Positions 9,218 to 17,677 of a DNA stretch of 64,000 nucleotides are shown piece after piece. The translations under genes were made by a program, and so were the position numbers. The notes under the pieces are model-generated. The model was not told where the DNA came from and ran no database searches. It saw only the letters and a list, made by a program, of their open reading frames with translations. This DNA is from Chlamydiae bacterium CG10_big_fil_rev_8_21_14_0_10_42_34 (GTDB lineage Bacteria > Chlamydiota > Chlamydiia > Chlamydiales > SM23-39). Location of the stretch: the NCBI GenBank assembly GCA_002773795.1, contig PFAD01000013.1, positions 1 to 64,000 of the forward strand. Direction: 5' to 3'. Each line of letters opens with the position of its first letter. The stretch's first letter is position 1.

Positions 9218-11386
9218 ATGGGCAGGCTCAAATTAGGCTATCAGGTTCTTACAGCCGTTGTTCTCGGTATTTTTGCAGGACTATTTTTCGGACCACTGAC
9301 TGGGAATTTAAAACCCATCGGCTCTGTCTACATGATGCTTTTGCAAATGGCGGCTCTCCCCTACATCTGCTTTTCTTTGATTCATGGACTCGGATCAATT
9401 ACCCCAACGACAGGAAAAAAACTGTTCAAATCGGGCTGGCCCTTCCTTCTCGCTTTATGGCTAATGATTTTTGGCATTATCTTTTTGCTCTCCTATTTGA
9501 TTCCGAATGCCATATCTCCTCTGATTCAAGCAGAAGGGTCCAGAGAATTTGAATCGAATTTCACAAAAAGTTTTCTCACCTTTTTAATTCCAGAAAATCC
9601 GTTTTACGACATTGCGAATAATATCGTTCCAGCCGTTGCAATCTTTGGACTTATCGGTGGAATTGCGCTCATGCACATCGAGAACAAAGAGCCTCTTATC
9701 GGAGTGCTTGAAAGAATAAATCAAACTATTGAAAAAATATTAAAATGGCTTGGAATTTTATCCCCCATCGGGGCTTTTACCTACATTTCAGTAGCTTTTG
9801 GGACAATCCACTTTGAAGATATCTACAAAATCGAAGTGTATGTCGTCGCATTCATCTTAAATACGCTATTTGTGACGCTTTGGGTTTTGCCAACACTGAT
9901 CTCCTCAATGACCCCTTTGACCTACAGAGAAGTTTTGCGCGCCTTTCGCTTCGTCTGCCTTCTACCGTTTGTCACAGGAATTTCAGCGGCAGGGCTCCCC
10001 TTTATCAACAACTACCTTAGACGATTGTCTCGCAAACACGAAACACATGAAAATTTTAGAGAAACTTCGCAAACCATTTTGCCCATTGCATATAGCTTCG
10101 GCAACATTGGCAATGCGATGATCTTATTTTTCATTTTTTTCCTCTCCTATTACTACCGCCACCCCTTTTCCCCTACTGAAACCACACTTTTATCGATCCT
10201 TAGCGTCCCACTTTCTATCGGATCATCGACAAGCAATATTTCATCGATCCCTTTTCTCATCACAGAACTTGGGTTTCCTCAAAGCTCGACCGAGTTTTTT
10301 GAACAGATTAAATCTTTTACCTACAACTTCCAGGTCATGATGAGCATCGCAAGTGTGCTCACCCTCATCATTTTGACAATCTATTCCTACTACGGCTTGT
10401 TACAAATTAAGTGGAAACAGTGCCTTTTTCGCTTAGGAACAACATTTTTTGTGTTTGCAGCTCTTGTTTTTACATGTAAGCACTTCACTCATTTTTCAGA
10501 TGTCTATGAAAGTATGTATATGGACCATACTCTATCAGCCGTTGTCGAATCGCCAAGGAAAGTGGAAATTCTGTCTCAAGATGAAATGGGGGCTGCGCGC
10601 TCTTTTGCCGATTCTCCACTTCCCGATGTGATGCAACAAATCATTGAAACAAGAACGCTAAAAGTGGGATTTGAGCCTAGATCTTCAATCCCATTTTGCT
10701 ACTATAATGCACAAAAAGAACTCGTCGGCTTTGATATAGCCTATGCCTACGAACTAGCTCGCAACATCAACTGTGATCTACAGCTAGTCCCCTTCACCTT
10801 TGACGAGCTCGCCCAAAAACTCGACTCAGGCGCATTTGACATTGGGATGTCTTCGCTCATCATGAGTGAAGAGCGCCTATTAGAAATGGACTTTACCTTC
10901 CCCTATTATGAAGATAATAATGTCCTTGTGATCCCAACATCGGAAAAAAAGCGCTACCTGCGTCTTAAAGAGCTCAAAGCAAATAATCACATCAAAATAG
11001 GGGCCGTAGGCGCCCTAGTAGACATTGCAAAGCAGAACTTCCCCAATGCCACACTTGTTGAAATTCAAGGAATGGACGCTCTTTTATCGAAAAAAGTGGA
11101 GTCTGTATTTTGGTCTAAAACGTCTGCAATGGTGTGGTGTTTAACCCATCCGGAATTTGTCGCAGTTGATTATGGACAAGAGATTGGAAAGTGCTATTTC
11201 GCCTACCCGATCCGCCAACACGCTGTGAACTTTGGCTTTTTCTTAAATAACTGGCTTTCTCTCAAAGAGCAGTCGGGATTTAAAGGAGCCATGCAATCCT
11301 ACTGGATCGACGGACTGTCTCCTGGCTCTCGCCCACCAAGATGGTCAGTTCTCCGCAACGTCTTCCACTACGGCCTTAACGACTAA
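9218..11386 (+). CDS. Dicarboxylate/amino-acid symporter-like membrane domain fused to a periplasmic solute-binding domain
   Basis: Sits where C. trachomatis has gltT (CT401) but is much longer, 722 residues. The N-terminal ~440 residues form a DAACS/GltPh-like membrane domain with about 8 membrane segments. The last ~250 residues look like a family-3 amino-acid-binding domain: RTLKVGFEPRSSIPFCYYN, LVGFDIAYAYELARNINC, FDIGMSSLIMSEERLLEMDF. The canonical TM7 motif NMDGT reads GNIGNA here, and the R/D residues of TM8 that bind substrate and Na+ are not evident, so transport by the normal mechanism is doubtful. The fusion may feed captured amino acids to the membrane part or act as a receptor. 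ATG 9218 is preferred to TTG 9212; no good ribosome binding site is visible for either. Confidence 0.75.
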   Translation: MGRLKLGYQVLTAVVLGIFAGLFFGPLTGNLKPIGSVYMMLLQMAALPYICFSLIHGLGSITPTTGKKLFKSGWPFLLALWLMIFGIIFLLSYLIPNAISPLIQAEGSREFESNFTKSFLTFLIPENPFYDIANNIVPAVAIFGLIGGIALMHIENKEPLIGVLERINQTIEKILKWLGILSPIGAFTYISVAFGTIHFEDIYKIEVYVVAFILNTLFVTLWVLPTLISSMTPLTYREVLRAFRFVCLLPFVTGISAAGLPFINNYLRRLSRKHETHENFRETSQTILPIAYSFGNIGNAMILFFIFFLSYYYRHPFSPTETTLLSILSVPLSIGSSTSNISSIPFLITELGFPQSSTEFFEQIKSFTYNFQVMMSIASVLTLIILTIYSYYGLLQIKWKQCLFRLGTTFFVFAALVFTCKHFTHFSDVYESMYMDHTLSAVVESPRKVEILSQDEMGAARSFADSPLPDVMQQIIETRTLKVGFEPRSSIPFCYYNAQKELVGFDIAYAYELARNINCDLQLVPFTFDELAQKLDSGAFDIGMSSLIMSEERLLEMDFTFPYYEDNNVLVIPTSEKKRYLRLKELKANNHIKIGAVGALVDIAKQNFPNATLVEIQGMDALLSKKVESVFWSKTSAMVWCLTHPEFVAVDYGQEIGKCYFAYPIRQHAVNFGFFLNNWLSLKEQSGFKGAMQSYWIDGLSPGSRPPRWSVLRNVFHYGLND

Positions 11387-11398
11387 TCTACTTGGCGC

Positions 11399-12418
11399 TT
11401 AGTCTACAAGACGTAGGACCTTAAGAGCGCCATAGCCACACTGAACTGTCAATAAAACGGGTTTTGTCACAGCAGATGTGATTCGAATGAACGTTGAGGG
11501 TTGAAATCCATCTTTGGTTAAAAGGGACGTGGCCTCGTGCAGTCCCCACTGATCTGCGTTTGCCCAGGCATTACCCCTATCTTCATCAGAGATATCCCCT
11601 TTGCTTAAAACTTTTTCCAAGCGATCAATATCATTTTCCCCCGCAAAGAAAATCGCTAAAGAACCTAACGCTTTGCTTCCGATCGGCCTATGGTTGCTTA
11701 AGCAAAGATCTATGACTTCTAAATTTTTTTTAAGGTACGCCTCGTCAGCGAGAAACTCTAGATCAAAGATCACCTCACTTTCTAAAAGGGCATGAACTTT
11801 TTCTGTCTCTCCGTTCGATAAAAAAAGGGCTGCAGCATAACTGAATTGCTCAGGGAGTATAAGAGGGGCTTTTTGGATGACTTTTTCGCCAAAATCTGAA
11901 TACCTTACATAATAATTAAAACGGAGCAAATCTAATCGCATCTCTTCCGAAACGGGGCCATCTTCTAAAAGAAGCTCTAACATTTTGAAGCCCCGCACAT
12001 CCATAGCAACTTGCATCGCTTGCTCTCGAATCGCTAAAGTCATCGAGTTATGTTTAGATGCCGTTTTTACAAACCTTAGCTGATTATTTTTTACAGCAAC
12101 TAACAAGGCGCTCCCTAAAAGGTCTTCATCGAGAGGGCAACTTTTACGTAAAGCACTATTCAAACGGTCTAATCTACCAAGCCGCGCATCTTCTAAAATG
12201 GGTGTTGCATCAATCTTGATCTGATCGGTTCCGATTCGAGTGATCTTTTTTGTGCATAAAATACATTGCGGAGCAAGGAGTGGATTTTGTAAGCGCACGT
12301 TAAGCCATGTTTGCAGACATTTTGAGTGGTATGCGTGAGCTTTTTCACAATTGACCGAAACCATTGGCCCTGTCTCAAGCAAGCATATGGGACAGTCTAG
12401 ATTTGAAATAGCGGACAT
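11399..12418 (-). CDS. RING-H2 domain protein with ankyrin-like helical repeats, putative host-directed E3 ligase
   Basis: A 339-residue protein. Residues 9-55 carry all eight ligands of a RING-H2 finger: C9-x2-C12-x11-C24-x3-H28-x2-H31-x2-C34-x17-C52-x2-C55, with a Trp at 38 where RING E3 ligases place it. Residues ~75-320 are helix pairs resembling degenerate ankyrin repeats (LLVAVKNNQLRFVK, MLELLLEDGPVSEEM, AALFLSNGETEKVHALLES, LKKNLEVIDLCLSN). There is no signal peptide or membrane segment, as expected for a type III-secreted effector. Ubiquitin-related proteins are known in amoeba-associated chlamydiae. Ligase activity and secretion are inference. It sits between two conserved genes as an apparent insertion. 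Confidence 0.7.
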   Translation of the reverse strand: MSAISNLDCPICLLETGPMVSVNCEKAHAYHSKCLQTWLNVRLQNPLLAPQCILCTKKITRIGTDQIKIDATPILEDARLGRLDRLNSALRKSCPLDEDLLGSALLVAVKNNQLRFVKTASKHNSMTLAIREQAMQVAMDVRGFKMLELLLEDGPVSEEMRLDLLRFNYYVRYSDFGEKVIQKAPLILPEQFSYAAALFLSNGETEKVHALLESEVIFDLEFLADEAYLKKNLEVIDLCLSNHRPIGSKALGSLAIFFAGENDIDRLEKVLSKGDISDEDRGNAWANADQWGLHEATSLLTKDGFQPSTFIRITSAVTKPVLLTVQCGYGALKVLRLVD

Positions 12419-12426
12419 ATTACTCT

Positions 12427-13062
12427 TTAAAACAAGACAGGAGCGTCAAATTTTTGAACTTCTTTTGTCACGGGGTGCTCAAAGCTAAGTGTTGAGCAGT
12501 TTAGATGAATTGCATCCCCACTTCCCTTGGCGCCATAACGCCGATCATCGATGATCGGATGGCCAATTGCGCTAAATTGGGCCCGAATTTGGTGATAGCG
12601 CCCTGTTTCAAGCTCAATTGTCACAACAGTGCTGTGTTGCTTAAACTGTGTAACAACATAGGTAAGTCTTGCGTGTTTGGCATCTTTGTCAGATTCTTTC
12701 CCAACAACAGCTCGATGATCACCATGAATTAAGTAGTGATCGAGCTTCCCCTCTTTTAAAGGCAAAATCCCTTCCACTTCCGCGGTATAGGTCCGTTGAA
12801 TTTCTTGATTGCGCGACTGGGCATTGATTCTACTCAGCGCTTTACTCGTCCTAGCAAAAAGGACAAGTCCGCTGACAGGGCGATCTAATCTGTGAACTGC
12901 ATGAAGAAAAACATTTCCTGGCTTATTGTACTTAACTTTAACCCACTTTTTTGCAAACGATTCCAAAGAATCATCTCCAGAATCATCCGGCTGTGTTAGA
13001 AGACCTGCAGGCTTATTTGCTACCAAAATATGGTTGTCGCAAAAAACAATTTCAGGATTCAT
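12427..13062 (-). CDS. RluA-family pseudouridine synthase
   Basis: Isomerises uridine to pseudouridine in rRNA or tRNA. The catalytic motif HAVHRLDRPVSGLVLFA (near residue 60, Asp in RLDR) and the motif GRYHQIRAQFSAIGHPIIDD (near 153) are clear. The protein is 211 residues with no S4 domain, so it is a short TruC/RluA-like form whose target site cannot be told. It overlaps the SpoU gene by 4 bases and heads the downstream part of a minus-strand RNA-modification run. Confidence 0.85.
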   Translation of the reverse strand: MNPEIVFCDNHILVANKPAGLLTQPDDSGDDSLESFAKKWVKVKYNKPGNVFLHAVHRLDRPVSGLVLFARTSKALSRINAQSRNQEIQRTYTAEVEGILPLKEGKLDHYLIHGDHRAVVGKESDKDAKHARLTYVVTQFKQHSTVVTIELETGRYHQIRAQFSAIGHPIIDDRRYGAKGSGDAIHLNCSTLSFEHPVTKEVQKFDAPVLF

Positions 13063-13865
13063 ATAGAGCGCCTTTGTCGAATCACTTCATATAATAACAA
13101 GGTGGTCGCCGATGCAACATTTAAAGAATCTGCAATCCCCATCATAGGAATGCTTACAGAAATGTCTGCATTTTCCATCCACTTATCTGATAGTCCATAT
13201 TGCTCAGTGCCGACGATAATGGCAACAGCTCCTTTTAGATCAGATTGGGTAAATTCAAGTTTTGCATGAGGTGTTGCAGCAACAATTGAAATCTTATGTT
13301 TTTTTAAAAAATCAAATGTCTCATCCGCTGTTGCTTCATAAATCGATTGCGTAAACAATGTGCCAACGCTCGAGCGAACTACATTCGGGTTGTGAATATC
13401 TGTTGTCGGATCGCAAACAATGACCGCATCGACGCCCGCTGCATCGCACGAGCGCAAAATTGTACCGAGATTGCCCGGTTTTTCAATGCTCTCTGCAACA
13501 ACGATAAACGGATTTTCTTTCAAAACAAGATCAGAGAGCTTTAGGTGTTGTTGGGGCGCCACGGCTAAAAGCCCATCTGGCCTATCGCGATAAGAAATCT
13601 TCTTAAACACAGCAGGAGTACATTCAATGGCAGATTCACATTGAGAGACTAAATACGTTTCATTGGCTCCAAAAAACATCTCGGGGCAATAAAATACCGT
13701 CTTGATTTTTCTCCCTGCGTCCAACGCACGTTTAAGCTCGCGAAATCCCTCGATAATAAACAGACCGCTTTCATCTCTTGGTCTGCGATCGCGCAGTTTT
13801 ACAACCTCTTTCACCCTCGGGTTCTGCAAGCTTGTGATTAAAGTGGGCTCTTTCATGGGGTCCAT
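13059..13865 (-). CDS. SpoU/TrmH-family RNA 2'-O-methyltransferase
   Basis: A SPOUT-fold ribose methyltransferase of 268 residues. The N-terminal substrate-binding domain contains FIIEGFRELKRALDAGRKI (~35-55). The SPOUT motifs follow: AESIEKPGNLGTILRSCDAA, IIVGTEQYGLSDKWM and SIPMMGIADSLNVASA. The exact rRNA site is unknown. It matches C. trachomatis spoU_2 (CT403) in position. The start has GGAG 9 bases upstream and overlaps the preceding methyltransferase gene by 13 bases. Confidence 0.87.
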   Translation of the reverse strand: MDPMKEPTLITSLQNPRVKEVVKLRDRRPRDESGLFIIEGFRELKRALDAGRKIKTVFYCPEMFFGANETYLVSQCESAIECTPAVFKKISYRDRPDGLLAVAPQQHLKLSDLVLKENPFIVVAESIEKPGNLGTILRSCDAAGVDAVIVCDPTTDIHNPNVVRSSVGTLFTQSIYEATADETFDFLKKHKISIVAATPHAKLEFTQSDLKGAVAIIVGTEQYGLSDKWMENADISVSIPMMGIADSLNVASATTLLLYEVIRQRRSI

Positions 13866-14656
13866 TTTGCAAAGCTCCCGCTAGGAATCGCTAATGTTTC
13901 TGGCGAATAAAGCGCCATTTCACCCACTTCGATATGCCCTTTAGGCATCGTTTGGCCAAGCAAGTGGCGCATGCAAATAGGGGTAAATCCTGGTGTGTGG
14001 CAGGAAAAGATGACAAACAGGGGATTTTTTGTCAGAAGCTCACTACAAAGTTGTAAAAGAGGAATAATGTCCCTTTCAATTTTAAACACTTCGCCCTGAC
14101 TGCCTCTCCCAAATGTGGGGGGATCTAAAATAATTGCGTCATAGAAAGATTCGCGCTTTTTTTCCCGCTTCATAAATTTGATCGCATCATCGACAATCCA
14201 ACGAATGGGTGCTTTTTGTAAATTATTGAGTGTCGCGTTTTCTCTTGCCCAATCAACCATCCCTTTGGATGCATCGAGATGGCATACTTCAGCCCCTTCT
14301 TGAGCTGCCGCCAAAGTGACTCCGCCCGAATAGGCAAAAAGGTTTAAGATCCTACATTTTTTCTTCACTAAAGGGCGCATCCACTGCCAGAGATCGGCAT
14401 GTTCTGGGAAAAGGCCCAAATGACCAAAATCTGTTGGGGCGATCTGAAATTCTACCCCCCCATGCATAACGGTCCAAGATTTAGGAAGTCTCTTATTTAA
14501 AGCCCACTTTTCATCGCGGTTAAAAATCGCGTCTGCTGTTTGCTTTAGCTGAGGGCGCCAAACAGCCTGAGCGCAAGGGCGCAACAGGGTAAAGTCGCCG
14601 AATCGTTCTAATTTTTGGCCATCGCCACTATCGAGTAATTGGTAGTCTTTTGTCAT
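13853..14656 (-). CDS. Class I SAM-dependent methyltransferase (RlmI-like)
   Basis: Resembles the catalytic part of RlmI/RlmL-type rRNA cytosine methyltransferases, but lacks an N-terminal PUA domain. Of 267 residues, motif I is RILNLFAYSGGVTLAAAQEG (near 103) and motif IV is AIILDPPTFGRG (near 175), whose DPPT suits a base-methylating enzyme. It corresponds in position to C. trachomatis CT404. The overlap with the SpoU gene suggests translational coupling. Confidence 0.82.
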   Translation of the reverse strand: MTKDYQLLDSGDGQKLERFGDFTLLRPCAQAVWRPQLKQTADAIFNRDEKWALNKRLPKSWTVMHGGVEFQIAPTDFGHLGLFPEHADLWQWMRPLVKKKCRILNLFAYSGGVTLAAAQEGAEVCHLDASKGMVDWARENATLNNLQKAPIRWIVDDAIKFMKREKKRESFYDAIILDPPTFGRGSQGEVFKIERDIIPLLQLCSELLTKNPLFVIFSCHTPGFTPICMRHLLGQTMPKGHIEVGEMALYSPETLAIPSGSFAKWTP

Positions 14657-14692
14657 ACTTTCTTCTGATTAGGGGACTATTTTCTACTTTCT

Positions 14693-15406
14693 TCACGAAA
14701 AAGTCACTGCATTATGTACGATTCGTCGCCAAAGTGCCCCAAGACACAGGTGGACAGCCATTTCAATCGCGCTATTTCTCCCTCCAGGCGCTTGGATGAG
14801 TCCCACATCGATCTTGTCTCCCCTCTTCCCTATGGCAACATAGATCGTCCCGACCGGTTTTTCTCTCGTCCCTCCTCCAGGGCCCGCAATCCCTGAAATC
14901 GCAACAGCATAATCGGCATTGGTTTCATCGAGCAGTCCCTTAACCATTTCGACCACAGCCTCTTTACTCACAGCCCCTTTTTGCTCTAAAGTTGTACGGC
15001 TCACGTGTAAAAAGCTCTCTTTCCATTCATTGGAGTAAGCAACTACTGAGCCAAGAAAATACTTTGAAGCGTCAGGAATTGAAGTGATTTTTGCAGCCAT
15101 TGCCCCACCTGTGCAACTTTCTGCAAGCGCTACGCTGCTTTTTTTTGAAATGAATGCAGATTGAAGGGAGTGAAGAAGGTCTTCATCGCCAAGAAAAAAA
15201 GTGGGGAATTTGTTTTTCACTTTTTCAACGAGAGAATCGAGGGACTTTTCACCTGTAAATAAAATTTCCACGGCCCCAACAGATGGGATGAGGGCAATAT
15301 CGATAGCTGGCTCATCTTTTCTAAGTTGCTCTATAAAAGGGAGAAGTTCCCCTTCATTAAGCAAGCACAAAGAACATCTACGCTCAAATTTAGCAGGCAT
15401 AAACAC
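14693..15406 (-). CDS. CinA C-terminal domain protein (PncC-like nicotinamide-nucleotide amidohydrolase)
   Basis: The last ~160 residues form a CinA/PncC amidohydrolase domain: VALAESCTGGAMAAKITSIP, SVVAYSNEWKESFLHV and VAISGIAGPGGGT. PncC deamidates nicotinamide mononucleotide in NAD salvage. Residues 1-75 are not the usual MoaB-like CinA domain and are unassigned. Total length is 237. The start overlaps the stop of the next gene upstream, so it belongs to the same minus-strand run. Confidence 0.8.
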   Translation of the reverse strand: MFMPAKFERRCSLCLLNEGELLPFIEQLRKDEPAIDIALIPSVGAVEILFTGEKSLDSLVEKVKNKFPTFFLGDEDLLHSLQSAFISKKSSVALAESCTGGAMAAKITSIPDASKYFLGSVVAYSNEWKESFLHVSRTTLEQKGAVSKEAVVEMVKGLLDETNADYAVAISGIAGPGGGTREKPVGTIYVAIGKRGDKIDVGLIQAPGGRNSAIEMAVHLCLGALWRRIVHNAVTFS

Positions 15407-16073
15407 CGATCTTTTGCTCGATTAATTGAGGGTGATTATGGATCCATGAAAAACAGTTTTTTCCCAAACGAATCGGAACATTGACCCGTTTTCCCTCAAC
15501 GACAAAAGGAGTTGCGCGTGTCATGTCGCGCGTCCACTGCTTAATTTTTTGAAAAAGCTCTGCATTCGGCGATTCATCGATCTCGAAAAATTCCATCGAC
15601 TTTGGATCTTGATAAATTTGAGGGAAACTAAACTGTAGTCCCCAAAAAATACTTGCTTGTCCCATTGTCATCGGGCGAAACACACCATCAATTGGCGAGT
15701 AGGTAAAAAAGTGGGCCTGAACTTGAACGCAAGGCTTTGCCATTTTGATTAAATAGCGCTCTTTCGGAACAAGTTGTTTCCAAAGAGCATCGCTTTCAGC
15801 GCTAAATGCACAAGCTAAAACCTTTCTTAAAGAGCTGTCCGTCGGCACGCGCCCTTGCTTTAACTCCTCGATCCAAGTCCCATATTCCTGTAAGAAACGT
15901 TCCTTCTCAATAGGCAATCCGTCATTGATTCCAGTAAGAGGATAGATCTCAAAACTTTGAAGGACAGAAAATAAACAATTGAGCTCTGAAACGTCACAAA
16001 GGACATGGTGCTTAAGATATTTAGAGCCTTGATAAATACCTTCAATCTCAGGGGTTGAAGTGCGCAGCGTCAT
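15390..16073 (-). CDS. Conserved hypothetical protein
   Basis: A 227-residue soluble protein I do not recognise, with no signal peptide or membrane segment. Distinct stretches include HHVLCDVSELNCLFSVLQSF, VQAHFFTYSPIDGVFRPM and VPIRLGKNCFSWIHNHPQLI. It overlaps its neighbours on both sides (cinA-like and lspA, the latter by 4 bases), so it is co-expressed with them. Its place in a core chlamydial block suggests it is conserved in the order. Confidence 0.7.
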   Translation of the reverse strand: MTLRTSTPEIEGIYQGSKYLKHHVLCDVSELNCLFSVLQSFEIYPLTGINDGLPIEKERFLQEYGTWIEELKQGRVPTDSSLRKVLACAFSAESDALWKQLVPKERYLIKMAKPCVQVQAHFFTYSPIDGVFRPMTMGQASIFWGLQFSFPQIYQDPKSMEFFEIDESPNAELFQKIKQWTRDMTRATPFVVEGKRVNVPIRLGKNCFSWIHNHPQLIEQKIGVYAC

Positions 16074-16537
16074 ATCGCTTTAACCGCTTTGTCCTTGCCC
16101 GAAAAAATAAGGAGCGCAAGGACCCCGATCGTAATACAGGAGTCAGCGACATTAAAAATAGGGAACGAATAGCCCCAAAATGTGAAGTGGAGAAAATCAA
16201 CCACATGGCCATACAAACAGTAATCGATTGCATTGCCAATAGCGCCCGTTACAACAAGCCAAATAGGAAACCGTTTGGGAACGAAGAAAACAAGACCTAA
16301 AATAATCAACGTTCTAATTGCAAATAGGAGCCCAGAATAACCTGCAAACATCCCCCAAGCAGCGCCCGTGTTCACAATATAATTGAGTGAACAGGTAATG
16401 CCACCAAAAGAAAAAATGCCGATTCCCCCAAAAGGATAAGGACTATAACTTAATGGGGGAATCCAGTGGATAGCCGCAATCTTCGTAGCAACATCAAGAG
16501 CGAGAAGAAAAAACAAAAGCGGCCACCACTTCTTCAT
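16070..16537 (-). CDS. lspA: Lipoprotein signal peptidase II
   Basis: An inner-membrane aspartyl protease that removes the signal peptide of diacylated prolipoproteins. Of 155 residues with four hydrophobic segments, the conserved motifs are NTGAAWGMF (near 58), NAIDYCLYGHVVDFLHF with the first catalytic Asp, and FNVADSCI with the second. The usual Asp-Arg after the first motif is Asp-Tyr here. It overlaps dksA by one base and follows nrdR and dksA, as in C. trachomatis CT406-CT408. Confidence 0.92.
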   Translation of the reverse strand: MKKWWPLLFFLLALDVATKIAAIHWIPPLSYSPYPFGGIGIFSFGGITCSLNYIVNTGAAWGMFAGYSGLLFAIRTLIILGLVFFVPKRFPIWLVVTGAIGNAIDYCLYGHVVDFLHFTFWGYSFPIFNVADSCITIGVLALLIFSGKDKAVKAI

Positions 16538-16902
16538 TAGATAAGGCCCTTTTCGAACTTCTCTTGCGCTTTGACAGTCATCGCTGCATAGGGAATCGCC
16601 TCGAGTCTTTTAAGGGGAATCTCTTCATTTGAAATATCACAAATTCCATAGGTCCCCTCTTCAATTTTTTCTAACGCACGATCAATCTGGCGAATGACCC
16701 CAAATTCTTTGTTAGAAACTTCTAAATTGATATTTTTAACGAAGTCATCTGTCCCTTCATCAGCTGAATGCTGGGAATATCCCTTTGCTTCATCGGGTTG
16801 TGTCACTGCCTCTTTTGTGTTTCTGACAGATTTCATCACTTCATTTCGCAATTCTTCGAGTCTTAATTTAAATTGAGCAATTTCACTTTTATTCAGTGGC
16901 AT
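16537..16902 (-). CDS. dksA: DksA/TraR-family RNA polymerase-binding regulator
   Basis: Predicted to bind the secondary channel of RNA polymerase and tune transcription, classically with ppGpp. The start at 16902 (MPLNKSEIAQ, 121 residues) is set by GAGGAA upstream; the frame stays open further but runs into nrdR. An N-terminal coiled coil (~8-75) precedes the finger region GTYGICDISNEEIPLKRLEAIPYA, split here as GTYGICDISNEE and IPLKRLEAIPYA. Only one of the four zinc cysteines is present, so the finger is degenerate and probably metal-free. Position matches CT407. Confidence 0.85.
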   Translation of the reverse strand: MPLNKSEIAQFKLRLEELRNEVMKSVRNTKEAVTQPDEAKGYSQHSADEGTDDFVKNINLEVSNKEFGVIRQIDRALEKIEEGTYGICDISNEEIPLKRLEAIPYAAMTVKAQEKFEKGLI

Positions 16903-17362
16903 GAATCGTTTCCTCATTTTCCAATTCTTGAATTGCTTGAAGCAATTCGCGAACATCTTTAAACCGTTTATAAACACAAGCAAAGCGGATATAGGCAACA
17001 ACATCCGTATCCTTCAAATGATGGATCACGATATCGCCTAATTCCCGGCTAGAGATCTCTCTGACCCCTTTAGCCATTAAGTCCGATTTAATTTTATAGG
17101 CAATAGCCCGGACTTGATCGTGGCTGACTCTTGTATGTCGGCAAGCTGAATCCATTCCTTGGATCAACTTTTCCTGATGAAAATCTTGGAAAGTGCCATC
17201 TCTTTTTTTCACCTGAAGACTCAAATCGACCGTTTCAAACGTCGTAAAACGTTTCATACATTGGCAACACTCACGCCTTCTGCGGATTGCATTGAGCTCT
17301 GCCGCATCGCGCGAGTCGGTTACCTTCGACTCTTCGTTGTTACAAAAAGGACATCTCACCAA
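16889..17362 (-). CDS. nrdR: Transcriptional repressor NrdR
   Basis: Represses ribonucleotide reductase genes in response to ATP/dATP. The zinc ribbon has C4, C7, C32 and C35 (VRCPFCNNEESKV and RRRECCQCMKRF), followed by an ATP-cone (~49-139: VKKRDGTFQDFHQEKLIQGM). The length of 157 is typical. It overlaps dksA by 14 bases and leads the minus-strand run nrdR-dksA-lspA and onward. Confidence 0.93.
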   Translation of the reverse strand: MVRCPFCNNEESKVTDSRDAAELNAIRRRRECCQCMKRFTTFETVDLSLQVKKRDGTFQDFHQEKLIQGMDSACRHTRVSHDQVRAIAYKIKSDLMAKGVREISSRELGDIVIHHLKDTDVVAYIRFACVYKRFKDVRELLQAIQELENEETIHATE

Positions 17363-17677
17363 AAACTCCTAGAACACGTTTACGCAGATGAAGGTAAAAC
17401 ATGCCAATTTACCAAGAAGGCACAACCACCTCTTACTTTCATCCGCGTATCTGCTTATTTAGGCGGTTAAAAGATTTTTGTGAATCTCTTTCTAAGCAGC
17501 GACAAATATATCAGAGCAGAGCTTCCCTTTTCAAGTAGTCATATTCATTGAACAGACAATTACTGCCCTTCCAAGAGAGCTACGGGAAATCTTTGAATCC
17601 TCTCCCCTAGTTAAAAACAGTTGACCCCCCCTAATAAATGGGTTAAAATTACATGCAATTAACCCACTGACCATTTT
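17363..17677. other. Divergent intergenic region between nrdR and the accessory region
   Basis: It holds the nrdR promoter on one strand and a good promoter for the next plus-strand gene on the other. No gene is seen. It marks the junction between a conserved chlamydial block and accessory DNA. Confidence 0.5.
17621..17665 (+). promoter_or_regulatory. Promoter with overlapping dyad upstream of the disordered NLS-like protein
   Basis: TTGACC at 17621-17626 and TAAAAT at 17644-17649 are 17 bases apart, close to the housekeeping consensus. A 7-bp inverted repeat, gggttaa (17640-17646) and ttaaccc (17659-17665), overlaps the -10 element and could be an operator. Confidence 0.55.
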
